A DNA stretch of 64,000 nt from Pseudomonas yangonensis (GTDB lineage: Bacteria > Pseudomonadota > Gammaproteobacteria > Pseudomonadales > Pseudomonadaceae): assembly GCF_009932725.1 (NCBI RefSeq), contig NZ_BLJU01000027.1, positions 62,001 through 126,000 of the forward strand, read 5' to 3'. Below, piece after piece: positions 34,019 to 43,415 of this stretch. The position numbers and the translations under genes are program-made. How positions within the stretch are numbered: the stretch's first letter is position 1; the number at the start of each line of letters is the position of its first letter. The notes under the pieces were generated by a model, which saw only the letters and a program-made list of their open reading frames with translations, was not told where the DNA came from and did not search any database.

Positions 34019-34080
34019 GTTCACTGGAGGTACGCGTTTGCTCCCTCTCCCAATTACGGGAGAGGGGCTAGGGCACTGAC
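34019..34080. repeat. Partial copy of the galU-terminator element
   Basis: GGTTCACT, then after a short variable stretch CTCCCTCTCCC-AATTAC-GGGAGAGGGGCTAGGG. This resembles the left half of the element at 21674, including its main hairpin, but lacks the right inverted end. It lies between the convergent metallothionein and stress genes and may serve as a terminator. Confidence 0.5.
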
Positions 34081-34091
34081 AGCAGGCTCCC

Positions 34092-34472
34092 TCAGTCGCT
34101 GTCCTTGCGCAGCGCCTGCAACAGTTCATCCTTACGCATGCGCGAACGCCCGGCGATATCGCGCTTGCGCGCCAGATTCATCAGCTCGGTCTTGTTCATC
34201 GCTTCCAGACGCTGGCCAGGCCTGGGGGTGCCTTCGCGGGTGGCGGCCGCGCGCCGTGCCGACGACTTGCGTGCGGCTTCCTTACTGTCTGCGCTGGTCG
34301 TCTTCCCGGAGCCGCCGGCCGTGTCTCCGCCGCCGGACTGCTTGTTGACCGTAGCCCAGGCCCGCGCCTCGGCTTCGTCCTGAGAAACGCCGCGTTCCTT
34401 GTAGCTGTCCTCGATGTGTTCGGCCTTGCGCTTCTGCTTGGCGGTGTATTTGTCTTTGCTGCCTCGGGGCAT
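34092..34472 (-). CDS. Small basic protein with Rho N-terminal-like C-terminal motif
   Basis: This 126-residue, Lys/Arg-rich protein has two conserved ends: PRGSKDKYTAKQKRKAEHIE, often annotated as 'plasmid stabilization protein' in Pseudomonas, and a C-terminal SAP/Rho-N-like helix pair (MNKTELMNLARKRDIAGRSR). The middle (about 48-85) is Ser/Gly/Ala-rich and probably flexible. Nucleic acid binding is likely from charge and the C-terminal motif. The real role is unknown; the plasmid name is only historical. GGGAGA precedes the ATG. Confidence 0.78.
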   Translation of the reverse strand: MPRGSKDKYTAKQKRKAEHIEDSYKERGVSQDEAEARAWATVNKQSGGGDTAGGSGKTTSADSKEAARKSSARRAAATREGTPRPGQRLEAMNKTELMNLARKRDIAGRSRMRKDELLQALRKDSD

Positions 34473-34544
34473 GAGCGTTCTCCCGGTTGACCAAGGGGCC
34501 GGATTGCCTCTGGCGCCTAAAGCGCCTAAAGGGGATGAATGCCT

Positions 34545-34572
34545 GAACGTGGATTGGTTCCCCGTTTCGGAT
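34545..34572 (+). promoter_or_regulatory. ECF/AlgU-like promoter of the mgtC-type gene
   Basis: TGCCTGAACGT (GAACGT 34545-34550), 16 bases, TCGGAT (34567-34572); the ATG is 78 bases downstream. Confidence 0.55.
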
Positions 34573-34649
34573 AACCGGAGCTCGCATCCGGCGAACCTCT
34601 TCGCCTGTTCACTGCTCAGAAGAAAAGCGTCTCAGGAGATTGAACGACG

Positions 34650-35174
34650 ATGGATGTACTCGAGCGAATTCTCACCACCCTGGTGCAGGAGTTCTCCGAC
34701 CTGGGCCAGGTCGAGCACATCACCCGCGCCACACTGCGCCTGGTCCTGGCCATGCTCCTGGGCGGTCTACTGGGCTACGAGCGCGAGGTCATGGGCAAGG
34801 CCGCGGGCATGCGTACGCACATGCTGGTATGCCTTGGCGCGGCGATTTTCGTCATGGCGCTGGAGCAGGACGGCGCCGAAGCCGATGCCATGAGCCGGGT
34901 GATTCAGGGCATCGCCGCCGGTGTCGGTTTTCTCGGTGCCGGCACCATCCTCAAAGGGCAGAGCATCTCCGACGTCAAGGGCCTGACCACCGCAGCCGGC
35001 CTGTGGGCTTCGGCAGCCATCGGCGTGGCGGTCGGCCTCGGGCGCGAGGCCACGGCCGTGCTGTCCACGGTGATCGTGCTGGTGGTGCTGCACCTTATGC
35101 CGCTTCTGGTCGACCCGCGTGTCAAGTTCAGGCCGGATGACCAGGATGATGACAACTCGGGTGACAAGCCCTAG
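34650..35174 (+). CDS. MgtC/SapB family membrane protein
   Basis: This 174-residue inner-membrane protein has four or five membrane segments and the MgtC signature LLGYEREVMGKAAGMRTHMLV. The second typical motif, GIAAGVGFLGAGTILK, is also present. It lacks the C-terminal soluble domain of Salmonella MgtC, as do SapB-type members. MgtC homologues aid growth at low magnesium and under acid or host stress, in part by affecting the F-type ATPase. CAGGAGA precedes the ATG. The ECF-like promoter ties it to the surrounding stress genes. Confidence 0.88.
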   Translation: MDVLERILTTLVQEFSDLGQVEHITRATLRLVLAMLLGGLLGYEREVMGKAAGMRTHMLVCLGAAIFVMALEQDGAEADAMSRVIQGIAAGVGFLGAGTILKGQSISDVKGLTTAAGLWASAAIGVAVGLGREATAVLSTVIVLVVLHLMPLLVDPRVKFRPDDQDDDNSGDKP

Positions 35175-35199
35175 GTCACTGCCTAGACAAAAACTGCCT

Positions 35200-35228
35200 G
35201 AACTTTTCCTGCCGCAGCAGCCTCGGAA
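35200..35228 (+). promoter_or_regulatory. ECF/AlgU-like promoter of the glgE-treS-glgB operon
   Basis: TGCCTGAACTT (GAACTT 35200-35205), 17 bases, TCGGAA (35223-35228). This has the exact GAACTT -35 of AlgU-type promoters. The glgE ATG is 88 bases downstream. Confidence 0.6.
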
Positions 35229-35315
35229 TTTTCACAGGCATAGCGTCTCACGCGCTGCCGCAGACCTCCGCCAACCCTTCGAACACGTCTGCCAGGCGTA
35301 GAGGAGCCAGGAAAG

Positions 35316-37298
35316 ATGCCATCCCAGCAGCATGCCGACCAGACCATTGCCCACGCCATTGCCCAGCCGCGCCTGGCCATCGAAGCGATACAGCCGATCG
35401 TTGAAGGCGGCCGCTTCGCCAGCAAATGCCTATGCGGTCGACCGGTGCCGGTCAGCGCCGTGATTTTCGGCGATGGTCACGAACAACTGGCCGCCGACCT
35501 GTTGTGGCGCGCCAACGACGAGGCCACCTGGCAGCGCGCGCCCATGCAGGCCCTGGGTAATGATCGCTGGAGTGCGACCCTGTGCATCGACCAGCAGGGA
35601 CTTGGCGAATTTGCCATCGAAGCCTGGCTGGACGTTTACGCCAGCTTCCGCCAGGAGCTGGTGAAAAAACTCGGTGCCGGCGTGCCGGTCGAGCTCGAAC
35701 TGCAGGAGGGTGCGCAACTGGTTCGGCGCATTGCCGCGCAGGCGCCCGAGCAGTTGCGCGGCGAGCTGGCCGCACTGATCGAACGCATGGAGGCCTCGCA
35801 ATCGCAGGCCGAACGTGAAGCCGTGCTGATCGATCCGTCCGTCAACGAGCTGATGCGCCGCGCCGAATACCGCCCGCATCTGCTACGTACCCCGAACTAC
35901 CCGCTGGACGTCGAGCGCAGCCTGGCCGAATTCGCCAGCTGGTACGAGCTGTTTCCCCGCTCGCTGGGCGATGAGCAGCGCCACGGCACCTTCGCCGACG
36001 TGCACGCACGCATCCCGGAAATCGCCCGGATGGGCTTCGACGTGCTGTATTTCCCCCCCATCCATCCCATCGGCCGGGCGCACCGCAAGGGGCCGAACAA
36101 CAGCCTCAAGGCCGGCCCCAACGACCCAGGCAGTCCCTATGCCATCGGCAGCGAGGAGGGCGGTCACGAGGCCGTGCACCCGGAGCTGGGCAGCCTCGAG
36201 GATTTCCGCCAGCTGGTCCGTGTGGCCCGCGAACACGGCCTGGAAGTGGCGCTGGATTTCGCCGTGCAGTGCTCGCCGGATCACCCCTGGCTCAAGCAGC
36301 ATCCCGGCTGGTTCAGCTGGCGGCCGGACGGCAGCATTCGCCATGCCGAGAACCCGCCGAAGAAGTACGAAGACATCGTCAACGTCGAGTTCTATGCCGA
36401 AGCGGCCATGCCTGATCTCTGGCTGGCATTGCGCGACGTGGTGCTGGGCTGGGTGGAGCAGGGCGTGACGCTGTTTCGCGTCGACAACCCGCACACCAAG
36501 CCGATGCCGTTCTGGGAATGGCTGATCGCCGACGTGCGTGGACGCCACCCCGAAGTGATCTTCCTTTCCGAGGCCTTCACCCGCCCGGCGATGATGGCGC
36601 GCCTGGGCAAGCTCGGCTTCAGCCAGAGCTATACCTACTTCACCTGGCGCAACACCAAGGCCGAGTTGCAGGCCTACTTCGAGGAGCTCAATCAGCCGCC
36701 ATGGCGCGATTGCTACCGGCCGAACTTCTTCGTCAACACACCGGACATCAACCCCTATTTCCTGCAGCGCAGCGGCCGCCCCGGTTTTCTCATTCGCGCC
36801 GCGCTGGCGACCATGGGCTCGGGGCTGTGGGGCATGTATTCGGGCTTCGAGCTGTGCGAGGGCGAACCTGTGCCGGGCAAGGAGGAGTACTTCGATTCGG
36901 AGAAGTACCAGCTGCGCCCGCGCGACTATCAGGCGCCCGGCAACATCAACGCCGAGATCGCCCGGCTCAACCAGATCCGCCGCGAGAACCCGGCGCTACA
37001 GACTCATCTGGGCTTTCAGGCCTACACCGCGTGGAACGACAACATCCTCTACTTCGGCAAGCGTACCGCGGACCTGAGCAACTTCATTCTGGTCGCTGTC
37101 AGCCTCGATCCGCATCACGCCCAGGAAGCGCACTTCGAATTGCCGCTATGGGAGCTGGGCCTGCCAGACGATGCCGACCTGCAGGGGGAAGACCTGATGA
37201 ACGGCCATCGCTGGACCTGGCACGGCAAGGTGCAGTGGATGCGCATCGAACCCTGGCACCTGCCATTCGGTATCTGGCGAATCCAGACCGTCCGCTGA
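35316..37298 (+). CDS. glgE: GlgE, maltose-1-phosphate maltosyltransferase
   Basis: This 660-residue GH13_3 enzyme transfers maltosyl units from alpha-maltose-1-phosphate to the ends of alpha-1,4-glucan. An N-terminal domain (about 1-200) precedes the catalytic barrel. Probable catalytic residues are Asp390 in LFRVDNPHTKP (nucleophile), Glu419 in FLSEAFTRP (acid/base) and Asp477 in NTPDINPYF. The length is typical. It is the first gene of an operon with the treS-maltokinase fusion, which makes its substrate, and glgB, which branches its product. Confidence 0.95.
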   Translation: MPSQQHADQTIAHAIAQPRLAIEAIQPIVEGGRFASKCLCGRPVPVSAVIFGDGHEQLAADLLWRANDEATWQRAPMQALGNDRWSATLCIDQQGLGEFAIEAWLDVYASFRQELVKKLGAGVPVELELQEGAQLVRRIAAQAPEQLRGELAALIERMEASQSQAEREAVLIDPSVNELMRRAEYRPHLLRTPNYPLDVERSLAEFASWYELFPRSLGDEQRHGTFADVHARIPEIARMGFDVLYFPPIHPIGRAHRKGPNNSLKAGPNDPGSPYAIGSEEGGHEAVHPELGSLEDFRQLVRVAREHGLEVALDFAVQCSPDHPWLKQHPGWFSWRPDGSIRHAENPPKKYEDIVNVEFYAEAAMPDLWLALRDVVLGWVEQGVTLFRVDNPHTKPMPFWEWLIADVRGRHPEVIFLSEAFTRPAMMARLGKLGFSQSYTYFTWRNTKAELQAYFEELNQPPWRDCYRPNFFVNTPDINPYFLQRSGRPGFLIRAALATMGSGLWGMYSGFELCEGEPVPGKEEYFDSEKYQLRPRDYQAPGNINAEIARLNQIRRENPALQTHLGFQAYTAWNDNILYFGKRTADLSNFILVAVSLDPHHAQEAHFELPLWELGLPDDADLQGEDLMNGHRWTWHGKVQWMRIEPWHLPFGIWRIQTVR

Positions 37299-37314
37299 AC
37301 AAGGGAGTAGCACC

Positions 37315-40300
37315 ATGGCCAAGCGCAGCGCCGGCAAGACCTTCCTCAACGACCCGCAGTGGTACAAGGACGCGGTGATCTATCAGGTCCACGTGAAGTC
37401 GTTCTTCGACGCCAACAATGACGGCATCGGCGATTTCCAGGGCCTGATCGACAAGCTCGACTACATTGCCGAACTCGGCGTCAACACCCTCTGGCTGCTG
37501 CCGTTCTACCCGTCGCCACGGCGCGACGACGGCTATGACATCGCCAAGTACAACGACGTCCACCCGGACTACGGCTCGCTGAGCGATGCCCGGCGCTTCA
37601 TCGCCGAGGCGCACCGGCGCGGCCTGCGCGTGATCACCGAACTGGTGATCAACCACACCTCGGACCAGCACCCCTGGTTCCAGCGCGCCCGTCATGCGAA
37701 GAAGGGCTCCAAGGCGCGCGACTATTACGTCTGGTCCGACACGGACGAGAAGTACGCCGGTACGCGGATCATCTTCATCGACAGCGAGAAGTCCAACTGG
37801 ACTTGGGACGCGGTAGCCGGCCAGTACTTCTGGCATCGTTTCTATTCGCACCAGCCGGATCTCAACTTCGACAACCCCAAGGTGCTCGAAGCCGTGCTCG
37901 GGGTGATGCGCTTCTGGCTCGACATGGGCGTCGACGGTCTGCGCCTGGACGCCATTCCGTATCTGATCGAGCGTGACGGCACCAGCAGCGAGAACCTGCC
38001 GGAGACCCACGCGGTGCTCAAGCGCATCCGCGCCGAACTGGATGCACGCTACCCGGATCGCCTGTTGCTGGCCGAAGCCAACCAGTGGCCGGAAGATACC
38101 CGTCCGTACTTCGGCGAAGACGACGAGTGCCACATGGCCTTCCACTTCCCGCTGATGCCGCGCATGTACATGGCCATCGCCCAGGAAGACCGCTTTCCGA
38201 TCACCGACATCCTGCGCCAGACCCCGGAAATTCCGCCCAACTGCCAGTGGGCGATCTTCCTGCGCAACCACGACGAGCTGACCCTGGAAATGGTCACCGA
38301 CGACGAGCGCGATTACCTGTGGAACTACTACGCTGCCGACAGCCGTGCGCGTATCAACCTCGGCATCCGCCGGCGACTGGCGCCGCTGGTGGGACGTGAC
38401 CGCCGGCGCATCGAGCTGCTTAACAGCCTGCTGCTGTCGATGCCCGGCACGCCGACGCTGTATTACGGCGACGAGATCGGCATGGGCGACAACATCTACC
38501 TCGGCGACCGCGACGGCGTGCGCACCCCGATGCAATGGTCGGTGGACCGCAACGGCGGCTTCTCCCGCGCCGACCCGGCCAGCCTGGTACTGCCGCCGAT
38601 CATGGATCCGCTGTACGGCTACCAGACCATCAACGTCGAGGCGCAGGCGCGCGATCCGCATTCGCTGCTCAACTGGACGCGGCGCATGCTCGCCATCCGC
38701 AACCAGCACAAGGCCTTCGGCCGGGGCTCGCTGACGATGTTGACGCCGAGCAACCGGCGCATCCTCGCCTACCTGCGCGGCTACACCAACGAGCAGGGTC
38801 ATGAAGAGCAGATTCTCTGCGTAGCCAATCTCTCCAGCGCGGCTCAGGCCGTCGAGCTGGAACTGGCCGACTACTGCGACCGGGTGCCGGTGGAGATGAT
38901 CGGCGGCGCCTCGTTCCCGCCCATTGGCCAGCTCACCTACCTGCTGACCCTGCCGCCGTATGGTTTCTACTGGTTCTACCTGGCCGATGCCTCGCAGATG
39001 CCTAGCTGGCACCTCAAGCCGGTGGAGCGCATGCCGGAGCTGCAGACCCTGGTGCTCGGCCGTGCCCTGAGCGAAGTGATGGGTGAGCGCTCGCGACAGA
39101 CCCTGGAGCGCGAATCGTTGCCGCTCTATCTGCCCAAGCGCCGCTGGTTCGCCGGGGAGCAGCGACCGTCCGGCGCAGTGAGCCTGCTTTACGTGATGCC
39201 GTTGGCTGACGGAGCGAACGCCCCTCTGCTGGCCGAGGTGCAGGTCAAGGGCGCGGCCGGCGTCGAGCATTACCGCGTGCCTCTGGCAGCAGTGCCCGAG
39301 CGCGCCGAGGGCAATGATTTGCCGCAACAACTGGCGCTGGCCCGACTGCGCCGGGGGCGGCATGTCGAACTGCTGACCGATGCCTTCAGCCTGCCGCAGT
39401 TCAGCCAGCAGGTGCTGCGCCTGTTGCGGGAGCAGGCGGTGCTGCGTAGCGCTGCCGGTGAACTGCAGTTCCGCGCGGAGGCGGCGCTGTTGGCGCTCGA
39501 AGACCTCGACGGGAACGATTTCAAGTTGCTCTCGGCCGAGCAGTCCAACAGTTCGGCGCTGATTGGCGGGCAACTCCTGCTCAAGCTCCTGCGCCGCGGC
39601 TTCCCCGGTATCCACCCGGAGGTGGAGATGGGCCGTTTCCTCAGCGATCACGGCTACGCCAATGTCGCGCCGTTTCTCGGCGAGGTGGTGCGGGTCGACG
39701 AGAGCGGCCAGCCCCATACCCTGATGGTGGTGCAGAGCTATCTGGACAACCAGGGCGATGCCTGGCAATGGACGCTCAACACCCTGGACCGGGCGATCCG
39801 CGATGAACTGGCCGGCGGCACCGCCGACCCTGATGTCGATGCGCTGGGCGAACTGGAACGATTCGCTGGCGTGCTGGGCAGACGCGTCGGTGAAATGCAT
39901 GCGGTACTGGCGCGGCCGGTGGAGAATCCGGACTTCGGTTACCAGCTCAGCGCCGAGCAGGACAGCGCCCGCTGGGCCGAATCCATCACTGCGCAACTGC
40001 AGGAAGCCTTGCAGGCCCTGAGTCGCCAGCGTGACGCTCTAAGCCCGGCGACTGCCGAGCAAGCCGACTGGCTGCTGGCCAGGGAAAAACCCTTGCTGCA
40101 AGCCGTTGCCCGCCTGGCCACCCAGGCCGCTGGTGGCCTGCGTATTCGCGTACATGGCGACCTGCATCTGGGCCAGGTGCTGGTGGTGCAGGGCGATGCC
40201 TACATCATCGATTTCGAGGGCGAGCCCAACCGTTCGCTGGAGGAGCGCCGCCAGCGCCACAGTCCATTCAAGGACGTCGCCGGCATGCTGCGTTCCTTCG

Positions 40301-40620
40301 ACTACGCCGCCGCCGTGGCGCAGCGCAACGGCGGCGGCGTGGAGGGCGCCGTGGATGCCCAGCAGGTGGTACGGGGCGTGGTGGCGCGCTACCGCGAGCA
40401 GTCGTGCACTGCCTTCCTCGACGCCTATCGCCTGGCCGCCAACGGGCTACCTCACGAGTGGCATGAACGCGACGGTGAGGGCGCTGCCCTCGACCTGTTC
40501 TGCCTGGAAAAGGCTGTCTATGAAATCGTTTACGAAAGCGGCCACCGCCCCGACTGGATCGATGTCCCGCTCCAGGGGCTGGTGGATCTTGCTCATCAAT
40601 TGCCAGGAGTACGAACGTGA
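37315..40620 (+). CDS. treS: Trehalose synthase-maltokinase fusion (TreS-Mak)
   Basis: This 1101-residue protein joins two enzymes. The N-terminal TreS domain (about 1-550, GH13_16) interconverts trehalose and maltose; its catalytic residues are Asp212 in GLRLDAIPY, Glu254 in LLAEANQ and Asp320 in RNHDELTLE. The C-terminal maltokinase domain (about 580-1101) phosphorylates maltose to maltose-1-phosphate for GlgE. It shows the kinase motifs LKLLRRGFPGIHPEVEMG, HGDLHLGQVL and IIDFEGEP. In mycobacteria the two are separate proteins in one complex; the fusion is common in pseudomonads. The gene starts 16 bases after glgE and its stop overlaps the GTG start of glgB. Confidence 0.95.
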   Translation: MAKRSAGKTFLNDPQWYKDAVIYQVHVKSFFDANNDGIGDFQGLIDKLDYIAELGVNTLWLLPFYPSPRRDDGYDIAKYNDVHPDYGSLSDARRFIAEAHRRGLRVITELVINHTSDQHPWFQRARHAKKGSKARDYYVWSDTDEKYAGTRIIFIDSEKSNWTWDAVAGQYFWHRFYSHQPDLNFDNPKVLEAVLGVMRFWLDMGVDGLRLDAIPYLIERDGTSSENLPETHAVLKRIRAELDARYPDRLLLAEANQWPEDTRPYFGEDDECHMAFHFPLMPRMYMAIAQEDRFPITDILRQTPEIPPNCQWAIFLRNHDELTLEMVTDDERDYLWNYYAADSRARINLGIRRRLAPLVGRDRRRIELLNSLLLSMPGTPTLYYGDEIGMGDNIYLGDRDGVRTPMQWSVDRNGGFSRADPASLVLPPIMDPLYGYQTINVEAQARDPHSLLNWTRRMLAIRNQHKAFGRGSLTMLTPSNRRILAYLRGYTNEQGHEEQILCVANLSSAAQAVELELADYCDRVPVEMIGGASFPPIGQLTYLLTLPPYGFYWFYLADASQMPSWHLKPVERMPELQTLVLGRALSEVMGERSRQTLERESLPLYLPKRRWFAGEQRPSGAVSLLYVMPLADGANAPLLAEVQVKGAAGVEHYRVPLAAVPERAEGNDLPQQLALARLRRGRHVELLTDAFSLPQFSQQVLRLLREQAVLRSAAGELQFRAEAALLALEDLDGNDFKLLSAEQSNSSALIGGQLLLKLLRRGFPGIHPEVEMGRFLSDHGYANVAPFLGEVVRVDESGQPHTLMVVQSYLDNQGDAWQWTLNTLDRAIRDELAGGTADPDVDALGELERFAGVLGRRVGEMHAVLARPVENPDFGYQLSAEQDSARWAESITAQLQEALQALSRQRDALSPATAEQADWLLAREKPLLQAVARLATQAAGGLRIRVHGDLHLGQVLVVQGDAYIIDFEGEPNRSLEERRQRHSPFKDVAGMLRSFDYAAAVAQRNGGGVEGAVDAQQVVRGVVARYREQSCTAFLDAYRLAANGLPHEWHERDGEGAALDLFCLEKAVYEIVYESGHRPDWIDVPLQGLVDLAHQLPGVRT

Positions 40621-42779
40621 ATCAGAACAGAGTGCAGCGCCTGCAGCGCGCAGAGGACGGCGATCCGTTCAGTTTCCTCGGCCCCCATGCCCAGGGCGAC
40701 GAAACCCTGGTACGGGTCTGGCTGCCCGGTGCCGATGCCGTGGACCTGCTGGGCAGCGATGGCTCGCCGCTGGGGCGCATGCACTGCAGCGACCCGGACG
40801 GCCTGTTCGAGCTGCCCCTGCCTCAGGCGCAGCGCTACCGTTTGCGCATCCACTGGCCGGGCAGCGTGCAGGAGACGGAAGATCCCTATGCCTTCGGCCC
40901 GCTGCTGGGTGATACCGATCTCTACCTGTTCGCCGAAGGCAACCACCGCCAGCTATGGCGCTGCCTGGGCTCCGCTGCGGTGGAGCATGAAGGCGTACCT
41001 GGCGTGCGCTTCGCCGTCTGGGCGCCCAACGCACGGCGGGTTTCGGTGGTCGGCGACTTCAACAGCTGGGACGGCCGTCGTCATCCCATGCGCCTGCGCT
41101 ACCCGGCGGGCGTGTGGGAACTGTTCATTCCGCGCCTGCAGCCGGGCGAATGCTACAAGTATGAGATTCTCGGCCCGCAGGGCGTACTGCCGTTGCGCGC
41201 CGACCCCATGGCGCAGGCCACCGAGATGCCGCCGGCCACAGCGTCGCGCGTCCCTCAAAGCGAGGCTTTCGCCTGGCAGGATCAGCAGTGGATGAGTGAA
41301 CGCGAGCAACGGCATGCGCCGCAGGCACCGCTGGCGATCTATGAGCTGCATGCCGGTTCCTGGCAATGGCAGGACGATCGGATGCCGGACTGGGACGAGC
41401 TGGCCGAGCGGCTGATTCCGTATGTGCAGGATATGGGCTTCAGCCATATCGAGCTGATGCCGATCATGGAGCATCCCTTCGGTGGCTCCTGGGGCTATCA
41501 GCCGCTGTCGATGTTCGCACCCACCGCACGTTTCGGCAGCCCGCAGCGCTTCGCCGCCTTCGTCGACCGCTGCCACCGCGCGGGCATCGGCGTGATCCTC
41601 GACTGGGTGCCGGGACACTTCCCCAACGATGCCCATGGCCTTGCCGAGTTCGACGGCACCGCACTGTACGAGTACGCGCATCCGTTCGAGGGTTTTCACC
41701 CGGACTGGAATACCTGCATCTACAACCTCGGCCGTACCGAGGTGCACGGCTTCATGCTGGCCAGCGCGCTGTACTGGCTGCGCGAGTACCACGTCGACGG
41801 CCTGCGCGTGGATGCGGTGGCGTCGATGCTCTATCGCGACTATTCGCGCGAAGCGGGGCAGTGGATTCCCAACCGTCACGGCGGGCGCGAGAACCTGGAG
41901 GCCATCGAATTCCTCCAGCATCTCAACGAGGTGGTGCGTAGCGAAGTGCCCGGAGCACTGATGATCGCCGAGGAATCCACTGCCTGGCCCGGCGTCAGCC
42001 GTCCGGTGCAGCAGGGCGGCCTGGGTTTCAGCCACAAGTGGAACATGGGCTGGATGAACGACAGCCTGAGTTACATCCAGCAGGACCCGCTGTACCGCCT
42101 GCACCATCACCACCAGATAACCTTTGGCTTGCACTACGCTTTTTCCGAGCGTTTCATCCTGCCGATCTCCCATGATGAGGTGGTGCACGGCAAGCGCTCG
42201 CTGCTTGGGCGCATGCCCGGCGATCGCTGGCAGCAGTTCGCCAACCTGCGCCTGTTCCTTGCGCTGATGTGGAGTCATCCGGGCAAGAAGCTGCTGTTCA
42301 TGGGCTGCGAGTTCGGCCAATGGCGCGAGTGGAACCATGACCAGCAACTGGATTGGTACCTGCTGCAGTATCCCGAACATACGGCCGTCCAGGCGCTGTT
42401 GCGTGAGCTGAATCGTCTGTATCGCGAAGAGCCGGCGCTGCACCGACTCGATGATCAGGACAGCGGTTTTCAATGGGTGATAGGAGATGATGCGCGCAAC
42501 AGCGTATTCGCCTGGCTGCGCCAGGGCGGCGAGGGCTGCGCGCCACTGCTGGTGGTGCACAATTTCACCCCGCAGGTACTCGATGGCTACCGTATCGGTG
42601 TGCCTCGCGCCGGGAAATGGCAGGTACTGCTCAATACCGATGAGCGCCGCTGGAGTGGCTCGGGCGCAGGTAGCGAAGGTGAGCTGCACACGGAGCAACT
42701 GGCCGCTCACGGCCAGTCCGATTCGCTGAATCTGCAGTTGCCGCCGTTGGGGGCACTGATTCTGCGACCTGCCCAATAG
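40617..42779 (+). CDS. glgB: GlgB, 1,4-alpha-glucan branching enzyme
   Basis: This 720-residue GH13_9 enzyme makes alpha-1,6 branches. It has N-terminal CBM48-type domains (about 10-220, VWAPNARRVSVVGDFNSW) and the catalytic barrel with Asp399 in GLRVDAVASM, Glu452 in IAEESTAW and Asp520 in SHDEVVHGK. It starts with GTG overlapping the treS stop (GTGA), so translation is coupled. It completes the GlgE pathway operon, giving branched glucan. Confidence 0.95.
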   Translation: MNQNRVQRLQRAEDGDPFSFLGPHAQGDETLVRVWLPGADAVDLLGSDGSPLGRMHCSDPDGLFELPLPQAQRYRLRIHWPGSVQETEDPYAFGPLLGDTDLYLFAEGNHRQLWRCLGSAAVEHEGVPGVRFAVWAPNARRVSVVGDFNSWDGRRHPMRLRYPAGVWELFIPRLQPGECYKYEILGPQGVLPLRADPMAQATEMPPATASRVPQSEAFAWQDQQWMSEREQRHAPQAPLAIYELHAGSWQWQDDRMPDWDELAERLIPYVQDMGFSHIELMPIMEHPFGGSWGYQPLSMFAPTARFGSPQRFAAFVDRCHRAGIGVILDWVPGHFPNDAHGLAEFDGTALYEYAHPFEGFHPDWNTCIYNLGRTEVHGFMLASALYWLREYHVDGLRVDAVASMLYRDYSREAGQWIPNRHGGRENLEAIEFLQHLNEVVRSEVPGALMIAEESTAWPGVSRPVQQGGLGFSHKWNMGWMNDSLSYIQQDPLYRLHHHHQITFGLHYAFSERFILPISHDEVVHGKRSLLGRMPGDRWQQFANLRLFLALMWSHPGKKLLFMGCEFGQWREWNHDQQLDWYLLQYPEHTAVQALLRELNRLYREEPALHRLDDQDSGFQWVIGDDARNSVFAWLRQGGEGCAPLLVVHNFTPQVLDGYRIGVPRAGKWQVLLNTDERRWSGSGAGSEGELHTEQLAAHGQSDSLNLQLPPLGALILRPAQ

Positions 42780-42792
42780 CATCGCCGCTGAA

Positions 42793-42926
42793 GCGCCTCC
42801 CACAAAGGGCGCTCTCATAGTGGGAGGGGCTTTCGGCTTGGGCATCCTGCTTCGCTCTACCTCCTGCATCCCTGCAGTCGTAGCCGCGAGCAGCACTGCC
42901 GAAGGCCCCCTCCCATGGAGGTTTTG
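42793..42926. repeat. REP-like palindromic repeats after glgB
   Basis: GCGCCTCCCAC (42793-42803) pairs with GTGGGAGGGGC (42820-42830) with one mismatch. A further GGCCCCCTCCCAT follows near 42905. The sequence is like the GTGGGAGGGGCTT repeats scattered through Pseudomonas genomes. It may end transcription of the operon. Confidence 0.6.
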
Positions 42927-42934
42927 ATTATCGG

Positions 42935-43348
42935 TCAGTGCGCGGAGGTGACGCCGCGCAGCACGGTATCGTTTGCCATGCGGCTGTGACCGGAGGCGAT
43001 ATTGCCCAGCGAGACCACGCCCACCAGGCGTTTCTCGCGATTGAGTACGGGCAGCCTGCGTACCTGAATGTCGGCCATGTTGGCGGCCACATGTTCGACA
43101 TCTTCGTCATCGAAGCAATAGCGCACGTTGCTGCTCATCACCTGACGCACCGGGGTGTTGCCGTCCAGACCGGCGGCTACCGCGCGCACGGCGATGTCGC
43201 GGTCGGTGATCATCCCGATCAGGCGGTCGCCTTCGTTGATCAGCAGCGCGCCGCTGTCGATATCGGCCATCAGCGTGGCGGCCTCACGGATGCTGCGCTC
43301 GGGGTCGAGAGTGCGGACGTTACGAGTCATGATCTTGCTGATTTTCAT
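42935..43348 (-). CDS. Two-CBS-domain protein
   Basis: This 137-residue cytoplasmic protein is made only of a pair of CBS domains (about 7-60 and 70-125), with the usual ends GMITDRDIAVRAV and GVVSLGNIA. Such proteins bind adenine nucleotides or S-adenosyl ligands and act as sensors for partners. The partner is unknown. AGGAGA precedes the ATG. It is convergent with glgB. Confidence 0.88.
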   Translation of the reverse strand: MKISKIMTRNVRTLDPERSIREAATLMADIDSGALLINEGDRLIGMITDRDIAVRAVAAGLDGNTPVRQVMSSNVRYCFDDEDVEHVAANMADIQVRRLPVLNREKRLVGVVSLGNIASGHSRMANDTVLRGVTSAH

Positions 43349-43415
43349 CGGTGTCTCCTGTTGCAGTTGAGGGGCGAATGCCCATGGCGAACCGCGGCGA
43401 GCAGAGCACGGCGAT

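Noticed and set aside
37099..39996. Open frame of 965 codons on the minus strand opposite treS
   Set aside because: It lies fully antisense to a clear enzyme gene, has no recognisable motifs and is rich in Arg, Gln, Ala and Val in the way of GC-rich shadow frames.
40953..42896. Open frame of about 650 codons opposite glgB
   Set aside because: It is antisense to glgB, whose catalytic residues are all present.
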